Of a stretch of 64,000 nt of DNA, positions 1 to 7,925 are shown piece by piece (the first letter of the stretch is position 1; every line of letters begins with the position of its first letter). The notes beneath the pieces were generated by a model that ran no database searches, was not told where the DNA came from, and saw nothing but the letters and a program-made list of their open reading frames with translations. The stretch comes from JAHQVK01 sp036788295 (GTDB lineage: Bacteria > Myxococcota > Kuafuiibacteriia > Kuafuiibacteriales > Kuafuiibacteriaceae), in the NCBI GenBank assembly GCA_036788295.1, contig DAIQNR010000025.1:1-64000 (forward strand), written 5' to 3'. A program made the translations under genes and the position numbers.

Positions 1-2
1 GG

Positions 3-797
3 CCGCGGGATTTCCCGGTGTTCGCCGGCCACTATTCGACCCGGTGTTACCTCGACGCGGTAGACCATGCGTTTTTGCACGCGGTCGAGCGGGAGAACAT
101 CGACCCGGCGGCGGCGCTCGATACGGCGGCGCTCGTACTGCTTCACCGTCCCTACCAAAAGATGCCCGAGAGCTCCGTCGCGCGGCTCTTCCTGCGGGGC
201 ATGAATGGGGCTGAGCTCGAGTTTTTGGCCCCGAAGGTGGACGTGGCCGCTGCGCTCGCCGCGCTCGACGGGGGGCCGGATCCCGAGACCTACGCCCGGG
301 CCCACGGGGTGGAAGCGGACCCGAGCCCGGAACTATCGGACCTGCTGAGGGCGGTTCAGAAGTTGGCATCCTTCAAGCGGTTCATCGAGCACCGCTGCCG
401 GCTCGGGGGCCCGGTGGTGCGGGAGCTGGGCAACCTGTACGCCGCGGCGCTGCCGGCCTGGATCGGGGCCGCGCTCGAGGAGGCAGCCACCGCCCCGGGG
501 GCGGAAGACTGGACCGGGCGGACGGTCCTTCTTGCTGGCTACGGATCGGGCGACGCCGCCCTGGTGGTGTTCGCGCGTCTCGCCCCGGGCTGGCGGGACG
601 CGGCGGCCCGGGGCCGGTTTTCGGCCGCGCTCGAAGACGCGGTGCCGGTGCACAAAGCCGCTTACGAAGCGGCCCACGACCGGAAGCAGCCCATCGAGAT
701 CGACGCCGCCGGGGAGCCTGGCCTCGCCGGCGTGGGCACCGGCGAGGCGCTCGGCTTCGACGACCGCGGGGTGCCCCGCTACGCCGTCCTCTCGTGA
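3..797 (+). CDS. Hydroxymethylglutaryl-CoA synthase, C-terminal part (5' end outside window)
   Basis: The reading frame is open from the first complete codon, so the gene begins upstream and the visible GTG at 18 is internal. HMG-CoA synthase condenses acetyl-CoA with acetoacetyl-CoA in the cytosol, feeding the mevalonate pathway or, in myxobacteria, branched acyl-CoA supply. Visible family landmarks are GHYSTRCYLDAVD (the Y-x-x-Q/R-CYL-x-ALD block), LLHRPYQKM with the conserved His of the CoA/acetyl site, and the late YGSG block before the C-terminal helices. The catalytic Cys and first Glu lie off the left edge, so activity cannot be judged. The gene is followed after 4 bp by the end of a convergent gene. 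A polyketide beta-branching HMG synthase is an alternative that the missing N-terminus prevents excluding. Confidence 0.88.
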   Translation, partial: PRDFPVFAGHYSTRCYLDAVDHAFLHAVERENIDPAAALDTAALVLLHRPYQKMPESSVARLFLRGMNGAELEFLAPKVDVAAALAALDGGPDPETYARAHGVEADPSPELSDLLRAVQKLASFKRFIEHRCRLGGPVVRELGNLYAAALPAWIGAALEEAATAPGAEDWTGRTVLLAGYGSGDAALVVFARLAPGWRDAAARGRFSAALEDAVPVHKAAYEAAHDRKQPIEIDAAGEPGLAGVGTGEALGFDDRGVPRYAVLS

Positions 798-801
798 GCG
801 G

Positions 802-1191
802 TCAGCGGAAGATGTGGGGGAAGAACACCCGAGCGTGCTCGGCAGCCGCCAGCTCGAAGACGTTTCGCAGGGCCTCCGGCGGACCGGCCTGGACCGCTGG
901 CGACCGCACCGTGCCCCGCACGATGTCGAGGATGTCGGCCCCGGTCTTGGCCTGAGCGAGCAGCGCCGCGATCCCGGCGATGGGCCCGGGGAGCAGCGCC
1001 GCGAACGGGCTCGCCAAGAACTTCTGGGCGAACCCGGTCACCACCTTCGGCAGCGGGACCTTCGCGAGCAGCCCGCGGGCCGCCCCGATCGGGTCCTTCA
1101 GGATGCCCTTGACCGTCGATTTGGCGGTTCTGAAAAGCTTCTTTCCGGTGTTGACCACGCGCCGGAACGCGCGGCGAATCCTTCGAAACAT
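802..1191 (-). CDS. Small basic protein of unknown function
   Basis: A 129-residue protein with a very basic N-terminus (MFRRIRRAFRRVV) followed by alternating hydrophobic and Lys/Arg segments, then an Ala/Leu-rich stretch (FAALLPGPIAGIAALLAQA) that could insert in or lie on a membrane. The start was chosen because GGAGG sits 6-7 bases before ATG 1191; the frame is open further upstream, but that extension is Arg/Pro-rich shadow-like sequence. It converges on the HMG-CoA synthase gene (stops 4 bp apart). I recognise no family. The composition would fit a DNA-, membrane- or phage-related structural protein, but nothing specific supports a role. Confidence 0.6.
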   Translation of the reverse strand: MFRRIRRAFRRVVNTGKKLFRTAKSTVKGILKDPIGAARGLLAKVPLPKVVTGFAQKFLASPFAALLPGPIAGIAALLAQAKTGADILDIVRGTVRSPAVQAGPPEALRNVFELAAAEHARVFFPHIFR

Positions 1192-1363
1192 GCATTGCCT
1201 CCGATGGTTGTCGCCCCAGCGGGCGCGTCCAGCTCCTGCCGGACCTCGACAGGATATCGGCGCCGACGCCAAAACGATGCGCGTTTGTTTCTGACCCCGC
1301 GTTGACGCGCGCCTCGGTCGCATCAGCGTCGACGCTAGCGGTGAGCGCTCTGGCCAAGCTGGA

Positions 1364-4162
1364 TCAGGCTCCATTCTCGCCGTCGTCCAGGAGCCGGGCG
1401 GCGCTCTCGAGGCGGCCGTGGTGAGCGGCCTGCGTCAGCTCGAGGACCGATTTTCCGAAGATCGTCGAGGCGACGATGAGGGAGGAGGCTTCGACCCGCT
1501 CGATGGGATTGACGTTCTTCTCGATGACCATCTCCACCAGGCTCCGGTCGAAGCCGTGGGTGGCCCCGACGAGGACATGCAGCGCGGCGTGGTGAAGCGG
1601 CAGGGTCCCGGACCGGGACAGCGCGTCGAGCAGGTCGAAGGCCCGGGCCTTGTGCTGGGTCTGCATGTCCTCGTCGAGCACCGTCTCCCGCATCGGGGAC
1701 AGCAGGCTCTCCTTCGTGCGCAGCTCCCAAGGGCTCTTCAGACGGAGGATGGTGGGGCGCAGGGCGTTGTCCTTGTCGTGCCGGCCGAAGCGGGTGTCGA
1801 GGCGGACGGGGATCTGGGTGTAGTCCTCGCCGCCCGCCTCGCTGGCGACGCCCCCGGAGTCGGGCTCGGTCGAGAGGTCGGCGGCGAAGGAAGGGTGGGA
1901 GGCGGCGGGGCCCGGGCCAGGCCGTTCGTGCGCCGCGGGTTCGGGCGGAGGGATCGGATCGGCCGCGGCCTCGAAGGCAAAAGCGGAAGCTGGGGGCTCC
2001 GGAGCGGGCGTGAACGAAGGCGCGTCGCCCCCGCGGCCGCCGAAGGTGGCCCGCGGGGCGCTCATCGGCGGCGGGGGGTGAAATCGGCCCCCGGCCATGG
2101 AGGTGGGAGGTCGAATTCCGTGAATCATCTCGTCGAGCTGGGCTCGACGCTGCTCGACTCTTGCCTCCACCTCCGGATCCCACGCCTGCTCTCGTTGCAC
2201 GGTCACCGAGAGGTCGGTGCCGGACTCGGCCCTCCGCATGTCCCAGCTCTGGCGGGCGCCCTCGAGCTCTTCGCTCTTGGTCTGGGAGATGAGATCCATC
2301 ATCTTGCCCACGTGCGCCTTGACCCGCTCGACCTTCTCCGTCGCCGCCTTGTCTTCTGGCCCGTCGTAGGAGAGCAGATCGCTTGGGATCTGGTAGGTGA
2401 CGAACAGCTCGATGAGCTGCTGGGTGAGCCGGATCTCTTTGGTCAGCGCGTCGTCCGGCAGCTGTAGCAGCCGCTCGAGGTGCGGCTTCACCTGGATGAC
2501 GCAGATCCCAAACAGCGTGCTCTCGAGCTGCATGCTCCGAAAGGCCTTGGCGAACCGCTGCTGCTCCGGGGACATCGACGCGATCGCGTCCCGAAACTCC
2601 TTCGGGGACGGGATGGTCTCGCTGAAGAGCGGGATGCGCAGCTCGTCCCGGTTTTGGACCAAGAGCGCCGCCTCTGGCTCGAAGCGGTCCGGGCCGGCGA
2701 TGCGGCCGGCGAGCACGATGAAGCCGCTGAACTCTCGGGCCCTGGCCTCGAGCCGCAGCTCGGCCCGAGCCTCGTCGGCGAAGCGGTAATCGAGAAAGCC
2801 GTGGACGTGGCGTTCTCCGAAGAAGGCGACCCGGGTGGCGGCGTCGATCTGAAGGTGCATCGGGCTCGAGGCCTCGCCCGAGCGGGCGAAGCTCGAGATC
2901 GGCTCGAACCCTTTGGGGCCCATCTGGCTCAAGGTCACGGCGCCTTCGGGCACGTGCTCGGGCCGGCGGACGGCGTGCACGAACGGCCGCGGCGCGTAGG
3001 CGGAGCCAAAAAGCCGGCTCGCGTGAAAACGCATGTATTCGGAAAAGTCAGACGGACCCACCGATCGGCCGATCGCCGCCCGAAGCTGCTGCTCGAGCAT
3101 CGTCTCGAGGTAGGCCAGCGCATCTCGGCTCTGCTGGGCGAGGTGCGCCCCATGCTCGAGGCTGACGGCGAGGCGGGCCGCGGCAGCGGTCTGGAGGGTG
3201 TCCCCGTCCGGGTGCGTGCGCGTGAGGTGGTCGAGGACCAACTTCAGGCTCTGCCGGTGGTGCTCGAGCAGCGCGTTCACGTCGGCGGGGCCAAACAGCA
3301 CGTCCGCCCCTTCGCCGTTCTTCGGGGGTTCGAGGAGGAGGGGCAGAACGGGCAGGAAGATGCGCTCGCCTTCGCCTTCGAGGTTCGGTCGCGGGATGCG
3401 GGTGCTCACCGCGAAGCACTCTTTGAGAAAGTATCGATGGACCGCGGTGGAGAATGAGAAGAGCCCCTGAAAGAAGTCGAGCAGCTCGTCCACTTGTGGG
3501 TTTCGGCGGGGGGTGAGGCAGTCCTCGTGGTTTCTGTCGATGGCGAAGCGAAAGCGGAGCCGGTCATCGAGCCAAGGCAAGAGCCGGCGCAGCGGGAGAT
3601 CGGCCGTGGTCGTCGCCTTGATCTTCGGCCGTGGCGGCGCATCGGTCGTGGTGAAGATCGGGCACGACAGTTGGCCATCGAGCAGCGGAAGCTGCCGACC
3701 TGGCTCCCGGACGGAGACGGCGGCGAGCCGATAGCGGACTTCGAACCGCCAGCGGTGCTGGGTGACGATCTGGACGACCCGCTCCTGTCTGCTCTTCGTT
3801 CGGCTCAGGAGGCCTTTGGTCGTCACATCGCTGCGCTCGTGGCTGATCTCGACCTCCTTTTCTTCTTTCCCCTCCAGGCTGCACCGCTCCTCCACCGCGA
3901 ACCGGAGCACCGCCGCGTCCGGGTGGGGCCATCGCCTCAGCTCTTCAAGCCCGCTTCGGCCCAGGCCCCACACCTCGAAGAGCTCGGCCACCGTGGCGAG
4001 CGCGGCGGAGGCCATGAACTCGGCGAGCCGAAACTTGTCCTCGTACAGGTGCGGGGTCTCGGCGGCGGACTTCGGCCGCTTGGTGTCACCCAAGATCTGC
4101 TGCACCCGCTCGAGCGCTTCGGTCAGCCGACGCTGGAAGGCGGCCTCCTCGTAGCTGTTCAT
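1364..4162 (-). CDS. Large protein of unknown function with proline-rich linker (932 aa)
   Basis: A single frame with normal GC-rich codon use and ATG start. Residues 1-670 look like a folded alpha/beta protein with no signal peptide or membrane segment. About residues 680-790 are Pro/Ala/Gly-rich and probably disordered. The last 120 residues are helical (repeated Leu/Ala/His helices ending RLESAARLLDD) and vaguely resemble ankyrin or HEAT-like helices. I recognise no catalytic motif. It probably acts in the cytoplasm. It stands alone between the small basic protein and the toxin-antitoxin pair, and about 210 bp of upstream DNA separates it from the divergent antitoxin gene. Function unknown. 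Confidence 0.75.
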   Translation of the reverse strand: MNSYEEAAFQRRLTEALERVQQILGDTKRPKSAAETPHLYEDKFRLAEFMASAALATVAELFEVWGLGRSGLEELRRWPHPDAAVLRFAVEERCSLEGKEEKEVEISHERSDVTTKGLLSRTKSRQERVVQIVTQHRWRFEVRYRLAAVSVREPGRQLPLLDGQLSCPIFTTTDAPPRPKIKATTTADLPLRRLLPWLDDRLRFRFAIDRNHEDCLTPRRNPQVDELLDFFQGLFSFSTAVHRYFLKECFAVSTRIPRPNLEGEGERIFLPVLPLLLEPPKNGEGADVLFGPADVNALLEHHRQSLKLVLDHLTRTHPDGDTLQTAAAARLAVSLEHGAHLAQQSRDALAYLETMLEQQLRAAIGRSVGPSDFSEYMRFHASRLFGSAYAPRPFVHAVRRPEHVPEGAVTLSQMGPKGFEPISSFARSGEASSPMHLQIDAATRVAFFGERHVHGFLDYRFADEARAELRLEARAREFSGFIVLAGRIAGPDRFEPEAALLVQNRDELRIPLFSETIPSPKEFRDAIASMSPEQQRFAKAFRSMQLESTLFGICVIQVKPHLERLLQLPDDALTKEIRLTQQLIELFVTYQIPSDLLSYDGPEDKAATEKVERVKAHVGKMMDLISQTKSEELEGARQSWDMRRAESGTDLSVTVQREQAWDPEVEARVEQRRAQLDEMIHGIRPPTSMAGGRFHPPPPMSAPRATFGGRGGDAPSFTPAPEPPASAFAFEAAADPIPPPEPAAHERPGPGPAASHPSFAADLSTEPDSGGVASEAGGEDYTQIPVRLDTRFGRHDKDNALRPTILRLKSPWELRTKESLLSPMRETVLDEDMQTQHKARAFDLLDALSRSGTLPLHHAALHVLVGATHGFDRSLVEMVIEKNVNPIERVEASSLIVASTIFGKSVLELTQAAHHGRLESAARLLDDGENGA

Positions 4163-4374
4163 GGGCCGACCCTGGTGGAGACTCGGCCCCGAAGCAAGCC
4201 CCCCAATCTTGCCAGGCTCGGCCCATGGCCCTGGCCTGGCCCACCTGAACCTCTCGTGCTCGGCCGCTCTCCGGGCCAGCGTTCGCCCAAAGGCCCTGGT
4301 CGCCTAGGGCGGGCCGATGTTGGTGCTTGCGGTAGGACCGAATTCAGACCATCATTCGGTCCAGGAGGTGTCCT

Positions 4375-4668
4375 GTGCCAAGACTAAGAGTTTCCGAAGA
4401 CATCATCCCCGTGAGCGAGTTCAAGGCGCAAGCCTCGGATTGGCTCCGGCGGGTTGCCACCAGCCGGCACCCGTTGGTCATTACCCAGAACGGCAAGCCG
4501 GCAGGGGTGCTGTTGTCTCCCACGATGTTCGATGCGTTGACCGAGCGGCAAAACCTTTTCGCCGCTGTCCAGGAAGGCATGCGCGACGAAGAGGCGGGCC
4601 GCCTGTATTCGAGCGAGGAAGTCTTTGCTGCCCTCGAAGAGAAGATCGCTGCTAGCAAAGCCGAATAG
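4375..4668 (+). CDS. Phd/YefM-type antitoxin
   Basis: A 97-residue protein starting at GTG 4375, seven bases after an AGGAGG ribosome site. Phd/YefM antitoxins bind operator DNA through the N-terminal fold and neutralise a partner toxin with a flexible C-terminus. Family features visible are the N-terminal IIPVSEFKAQASDWL helix, the VITQNGKPAGVLLS beta-hairpin, and an acidic helical tail (EEVFAALEEKIAASKAE). The next frame encodes a ParE-like toxin, the usual partner. The operon probably autorepresses from the 212-bp upstream gap, but I see no clear operator. Family assignment is firm; whether it still has a live toxin to neutralise is doubtful (see the next feature). Confidence 0.93.
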   Translation: MPRLRVSEDIIPVSEFKAQASDWLRRVATSRHPLVITQNGKPAGVLLSPTMFDALTERQNLFAAVQEGMRDEEAGRLYSSEEVFAALEEKIAASKAE

Positions 4669-4686
4669 TCCTGAGTTCTGGGCACG

Positions 4687-5009
4687 ATGCCGAGGAGCAA
4701 AAGCACTCGATTCGCTGGTCCGCTCGCTCGAGGCGCGACCTCGAAGACATCGCCAACTACATCGCTCATGACGATCCGCGGGCCGCACGCAGATGGGTCG
4801 GTTTGCTGAGGCAGGCAGCGGAAAGGGCCGCCCGCATGCCGCTGGCAGCGAGGGTCGTGCCCGAGATAGGCCGCGACGATGTGCGAGAGGTTTTTTTTCG
4901 CAGTTATCGGTTGGTGTTCGGCGTGAGGGACAATCACATCGTTGTGTTCACCGTCATTGGCGGCGGGAGGCTCTTGGCCGATGATGCGGTCACCGAGGTA
5001 GAGCGGTAG
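4687..5009 (+). pseudogene. ParE/RelE-type toxin with 5' frameshift
   Basis: The frame ending at 5009 encodes a near-complete ParE fold: IRWSARSRRDLEDIANYIA, the RAARRW helix, an LAARVVPEIG strand, and VFFRSYRLVFGVRDNHIVVF. It has no ATG, GTG or TTG between the TAG at 4653 and a TTG at 4803, which would remove the first third of the fold. The only well-placed ATG (4687, MPRSK) is in another frame. Adding one A to the A4 run at 4699-4702 joins it exactly to the toxin frame (MPRSKKHSIRWS). The gene is therefore disrupted by a one-base loss, or uses a CTG at 4671 or slippage, or the assembly is wrong here. An intact antitoxin lies 18 bp upstream. Confidence 0.75.
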
Positions 5010-5060
5010 CTCCCTGGTCGGGTCGAAGAGGCGGCGACTCTCGCTCTGGGGCGCGGTCCG

Positions 5061-5672
5061 TCAGGGGGTGCGGGAGCGCGAGAATCTTGCGGAGGCGCCG
5101 AGGACCCGGGGGAGGTGGCGGCGGAGGCGGTCGGCCACGTCGCGGGCTCGGCGCAGCCAGCCGGCGAAACCCTCGAGGGACTCGGGGATGCTGAGCGCGA
5201 AGAGGCCCCGGAGGGCGGCCTGGGCGAGCTCGGTCATGAGCAGGAGCACCTCCACTCGGCGCAGCTCGTAGCCGGCGCGGGGGCGGGCCTCGAGCTCGAC
5301 GCGCAGGGCTTCGAGGGCGACGCGGGCGGTCTCGATCAGCATCCACTCCCGCTGGCGCAAGACCCCGGTGATGGTCGGCCACACGTCCATTCGGGCCTCG
5401 TACGGGGCATTTCGCTGGGGCCCTACTTGCCGCACGAGCGCGAGTTCGGTCAGCTCCGCCACGGCGAGGTGCACGAGGGATCGACTGACCTTCAGGCGCT
5501 CGGCCACCTCGCTTTGGGACAGGGGCCGGGACGACAGGGCGAGCAGGGTCCAGACCCGGCCGTGAATGGACCGAAAGCCCCAGCTCTCGATGAAGGCCCC
5601 GACCGCGACGCAGACCTCGACGACCCGAGCGTCGAGCCGGTCGTCGGATCGATCCACTGCCCCGCTCCTCAT
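5061..5672 (-). CDS. GbsR/MarR-family winged-helix transcriptional regulator
   Basis: A 203-residue protein starting at ATG 5672; the frame is open to 5891 but that extension crosses the divergent promoter. GbsR-type regulators are dimeric winged-helix repressors. The signature is the early helix AFIESWGFRSIHGRVWTLLALSSRPLS, followed by the recognition helix-turn-helix SQSEVAERLKVSRSLVHLAVAELTE and a wing ending YEARMDVW. The C-terminal 90 residues are helical, suited to dimerisation. It is divergent from the menaquinone operon, and palindromes TTGTTCAAT/ATTGAACAA and a degenerate copy lie between, so it probably controls itself and that operon. The ligand cannot be read from sequence. Confidence 0.87.
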   Translation of the reverse strand: MRSGAVDRSDDRLDARVVEVCVAVGAFIESWGFRSIHGRVWTLLALSSRPLSQSEVAERLKVSRSLVHLAVAELTELALVRQVGPQRNAPYEARMDVWPTITGVLRQREWMLIETARVALEALRVELEARPRAGYELRRVEVLLLMTELAQAALRGLFALSIPESLEGFAGWLRRARDVADRLRRHLPRVLGASARFSRSRTP

Positions 5673-5703
5673 GACCGCCACCGTACCCCGAACAGCGACC
5701 GAG

Positions 5704-5732
5704 TTGGCTTGCTTTTGTTCAATGAATATTGA
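5704..5732 (+). promoter_or_regulatory. Candidate sigma70 promoter of the menaquinone operon
   Basis: TTGGCT at 5704-5709 and TATTGA at 5727-5732 are separated by 17 bp, an acceptable -35/-10 pair. The -10 lies inside the palindrome below, so a bound repressor would block polymerase. Transcription from here would leave a leader of about 140 nt before the chosen start at 5879. Inference from motif match only. Confidence 0.4.
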
Positions 5733-5736
5733 ACAA
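5715..5736. promoter_or_regulatory. Palindromic operator between regulator and menaquinone operon
   Basis: Perfect 9-bp arms TTGTTCAAT and ATTGAACAA around a 4-bp GAAT centre. It is AT-rich within GC-rich DNA and sits 43 bp upstream of the GbsR/MarR start codon. This is the kind of site expected for a dimeric winged-helix regulator. A related, imperfect copy lies at 5821-5845. Confidence 0.65.
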
Positions 5737-5820
5737 CCAGGGCACGCCCTCGGTGGGGGGTGCGAGACGCGGTGTCTCGGGGTTATCCGCCGGTCCAATC
5801 GAGGACAAACGGAATGCCCA

Positions 5821-5845
5821 TTGTTCACTCTTCGTTGAACGAACA
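5821..5845. promoter_or_regulatory. Second, imperfect copy of the TTGTTC...GAAC operator
   Basis: TTGTTC at 5821-5826 and TTGAAC at 5835-5840, followed by GAACA, repeat the half-sites of the 5715-5736 palindrome with different spacing. It falls 34 bp before the start of the polyprenyl synthase. Its position could let two regulator dimers cooperate or loop, but this is inferred from sequence similarity alone. Confidence 0.4.
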
Positions 5846-5878
5846 GCGGTGACGACCGACGCAGGTGAGACAGTGCAG

Positions 5879-6934
5879 ATGGTGAATACAACGATGAAGC
5901 CCGTCCCCGAGGTGATGCGCCGGTTGGCCGGAGTGTCGGCGACGCACGGCCTACCGAACCTCGCCGATACGCTCGGGCTCATCGGCGCGTTCGTCGCGTC
6001 GGACCTCGAGGGCCTCGAGCGCGAGCTGGCCACGGTCCCCCACCGCGAGGACCTCGTCGGTCAGAGCGCTCGCCATCTGCTGTCGCTCGGCGGAAAGCGC
6101 ATTCGGCCCCTGTGCGTCGCGCTCGCTGGCCGGGTCGGCCGCCCGGAGGCTTCGGTTATCCGCAAGCTGGCCGGCGCGGCGGAGCTCGTGCACTCGGCGA
6201 CCCTGCTTCACGACGACGTGGTCGACCAGGGCGACCGGCGCCGGGGCCAGCCGACGGCCCGGGCCCTATACGGCAACGCGGCCAGCGTGTTCGCCGGGGA
6301 CTGGCTGCTCGTCGAGGCGCTCAAGCGGGTGCGGCAGGCAGGCGTGCCCGGGCTGCTCGACCGGCTGCTCGACATCATCGACGAGATGATCCAGGCCGAA
6401 GCGGTGCAGCTCGAGCGGCGGGGCCGGATCGCCGCCGACGCCGCCACCTATTTTCGAGTGATCGAAGGCAAGACGGCGGCGTTGTTTCGGTGGGCGATGC
6501 TCGCCGGGGCTCGGGCCGGCGGCCTCGAAGAGGACCAGTGCGCCGCGCTCGAGCGCTACGGACACCACCTCGGGGTGGCGTTTCAGATCGTGGACGACGC
6601 GCTCGACCTCGACGGTGACGCCGCGCAGATGGGAAAGTCGCTCTTCACCGACCTGCGGGAGGGCAAGATGACCTACCCGATCATCCTCGGCATGGAGCGG
6701 GACCCGGCGCTGGTTGGCTTGCTCGAAGAGGCGGCGTTCGCCGATGAGGTCCCGCCGGCCACCGCGGAGCGGCTGCTCGGCGCGCTCCGGTCCACCGGGG
6801 CCATCGACGCCGCCCACGAGGAGGCCAGCCGCCACGCCCAGCTCGGGGCGGCCTGCCTAGAAGGTCTGGCCGACGGCAAGGCCCGGGCCGCGCTCGAGGC
6901 GGTGGCGCACGTCGCCGCCGCCCGCCGGGCGTGA
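5879..6934 (+). CDS. Polyprenyl diphosphate synthase (menaquinone side chain)
   Basis: A trans-isoprenyl diphosphate synthase that elongates allylic diphosphates with isopentenyl diphosphate. The first Asp-rich motif is LLHDDVVD, the second is QIVDDALDLDGD, and GGKRIRP and the basic G-K-x-F/L-T-D-L-R-E-G-K segment are present. Length (351 residues) suits long-chain synthases such as heptaprenyl or octaprenyl. Start ATG 5879 follows AGGTGAG by ten bases; the frame is open to 5729, but that part crosses the operators. The next four genes make chorismate and convert it to demethylmenaquinone precursors, so the product is most likely the menaquinone tail. Carotenoid-type geranylgeranyl diphosphate synthase is the alternative. 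Confidence 0.88.
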   Translation: MVNTTMKPVPEVMRRLAGVSATHGLPNLADTLGLIGAFVASDLEGLERELATVPHREDLVGQSARHLLSLGGKRIRPLCVALAGRVGRPEASVIRKLAGAAELVHSATLLHDDVVDQGDRRRGQPTARALYGNAASVFAGDWLLVEALKRVRQAGVPGLLDRLLDIIDEMIQAEAVQLERRGRIAADAATYFRVIEGKTAALFRWAMLAGARAGGLEEDQCAALERYGHHLGVAFQIVDDALDLDGDAAQMGKSLFTDLREGKMTYPIILGMERDPALVGLLEEAAFADEVPPATAERLLGALRSTGAIDAAHEEASRHAQLGAACLEGLADGKARAALEAVAHVAAARRA

Positions 6935-6956
6935 CCCGAAGAAAGGAGGCACGAAC

Positions 6957-7925
6957 ATGATCGTGACGGTTCGACCGGGAGCAGATCCCAAGGTGGTGGA
7001 GCGCGCGCTCGTCGGCATGGGGCTGTGGGTGGACAAGCACATCGCCCCCGAAGACGGGCGCGTGCAGCTCGGGATCGCCCCCCACTCGAAGCGGGTGGAC
7101 GCGGGCCCGATCCGGGCCCTGCCCGGGGTGGAGCAGGTGGCGGAGCGGCCGTCGGCGACCCCGCGGCTCGACGCGATGCCCCGGGTGGTCGAGATCGCCG
7201 GCCACCGCATCGGCGTCGGGGAGCCGCCCGTGGTCATGGCCGGCCCGTGCTCCGTCGAGTCGGAGGCGCGCATCGACGCCATCGCGGCTCGGCTCGCGGC
7301 CCGCGGGGTCAAGTTCCTGCGCGGCGGCGCGTTCAAGCCCCGCACCTCGCCGTACAGCTTTCAAGGCCACGGGCAAGAAGCGTTGCGCTGGATGCGCCGG
7401 GCGGCCCAGCGCCACGGGATGGCGATGGTCACCGAGGCGATGGGGGCCGAGGAGCAGGAGATGGTGGCGGAGATGTCCGATCTCGTCCAGATCGGCTCCC
7501 GCAACATGCACAACTATTCGCTCCTCAAGAGCGTCGCCGGCTTCGGCAAGCCGATGCTGCTCAAGCGGGGCATGGCCGCCACCGTCGAGGAGTGGCTCGG
7601 TTCGGCCGAATACTGCCTGCTTCATGGGGCGGCGTCGGTCGTCTTGTGCGAGCGCGGGATCCGCAGCTTCGACCCCAGCACCCGAAACCTTCTCGACCTG
7701 TCCTCGGTCGCGCTGCTTTCGCAGGTCCACCGGCTGCCGGTGGTGGCGGATCCTTCGCACGCGGCCGGGCGCCGGGACCTCATCGGTCCCCTGGCCCGGG
7801 GCGCGATCGCGGTGGGCGCGGCCGGGGTGATGCTCGAGACCCACCCCGCGCCCGAGGAGGCGCTTTCCGACGGACCGCAGGCGCTCTTGCCTGACGAGCT
7901 CGACGCGATCTTGGAGATTCTATGA
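6957..7925 (+). CDS. aroF: 3-deoxy-7-phosphoheptulonate (DAHP) synthase
   Basis: Catalyses phosphoenolpyruvate plus erythrose 4-phosphate to DAHP, the first step to chorismate. A ferredoxin-like N-terminal domain (residues 1-65, MIVTVRPGADPKVVERAL), typical of the Thermotoga/Bacillus-type enzymes, precedes the TIM barrel. Barrel motifs are GPCSVES, KFLRGGAFKPRTSPYSFQG, QIGSRNMHNYSLLK, LKRGM and the metal-ligand block VADPSHAAGRRD. A strong AAAGGAGG site lies seven bases before ATG 6957. The stop overlaps the next start (ATGA), so it is translationally coupled to menG. Placing DAHP synthase inside a menaquinone operon suggests dedicated chorismate supply. The N-terminal domain is where feedback inhibitors bind in relatives; which one acts here is unknown. 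Confidence 0.95.
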   Translation: MIVTVRPGADPKVVERALVGMGLWVDKHIAPEDGRVQLGIAPHSKRVDAGPIRALPGVEQVAERPSATPRLDAMPRVVEIAGHRIGVGEPPVVMAGPCSVESEARIDAIAARLAARGVKFLRGGAFKPRTSPYSFQGHGQEALRWMRRAAQRHGMAMVTEAMGAEEQEMVAEMSDLVQIGSRNMHNYSLLKSVAGFGKPMLLKRGMAATVEEWLGSAEYCLLHGAASVVLCERGIRSFDPSTRNLLDLSSVALLSQVHRLPVVADPSHAAGRRDLIGPLARGAIAVGAAGVMLETHPAPEEALSDGPQALLPDELDAILEIL

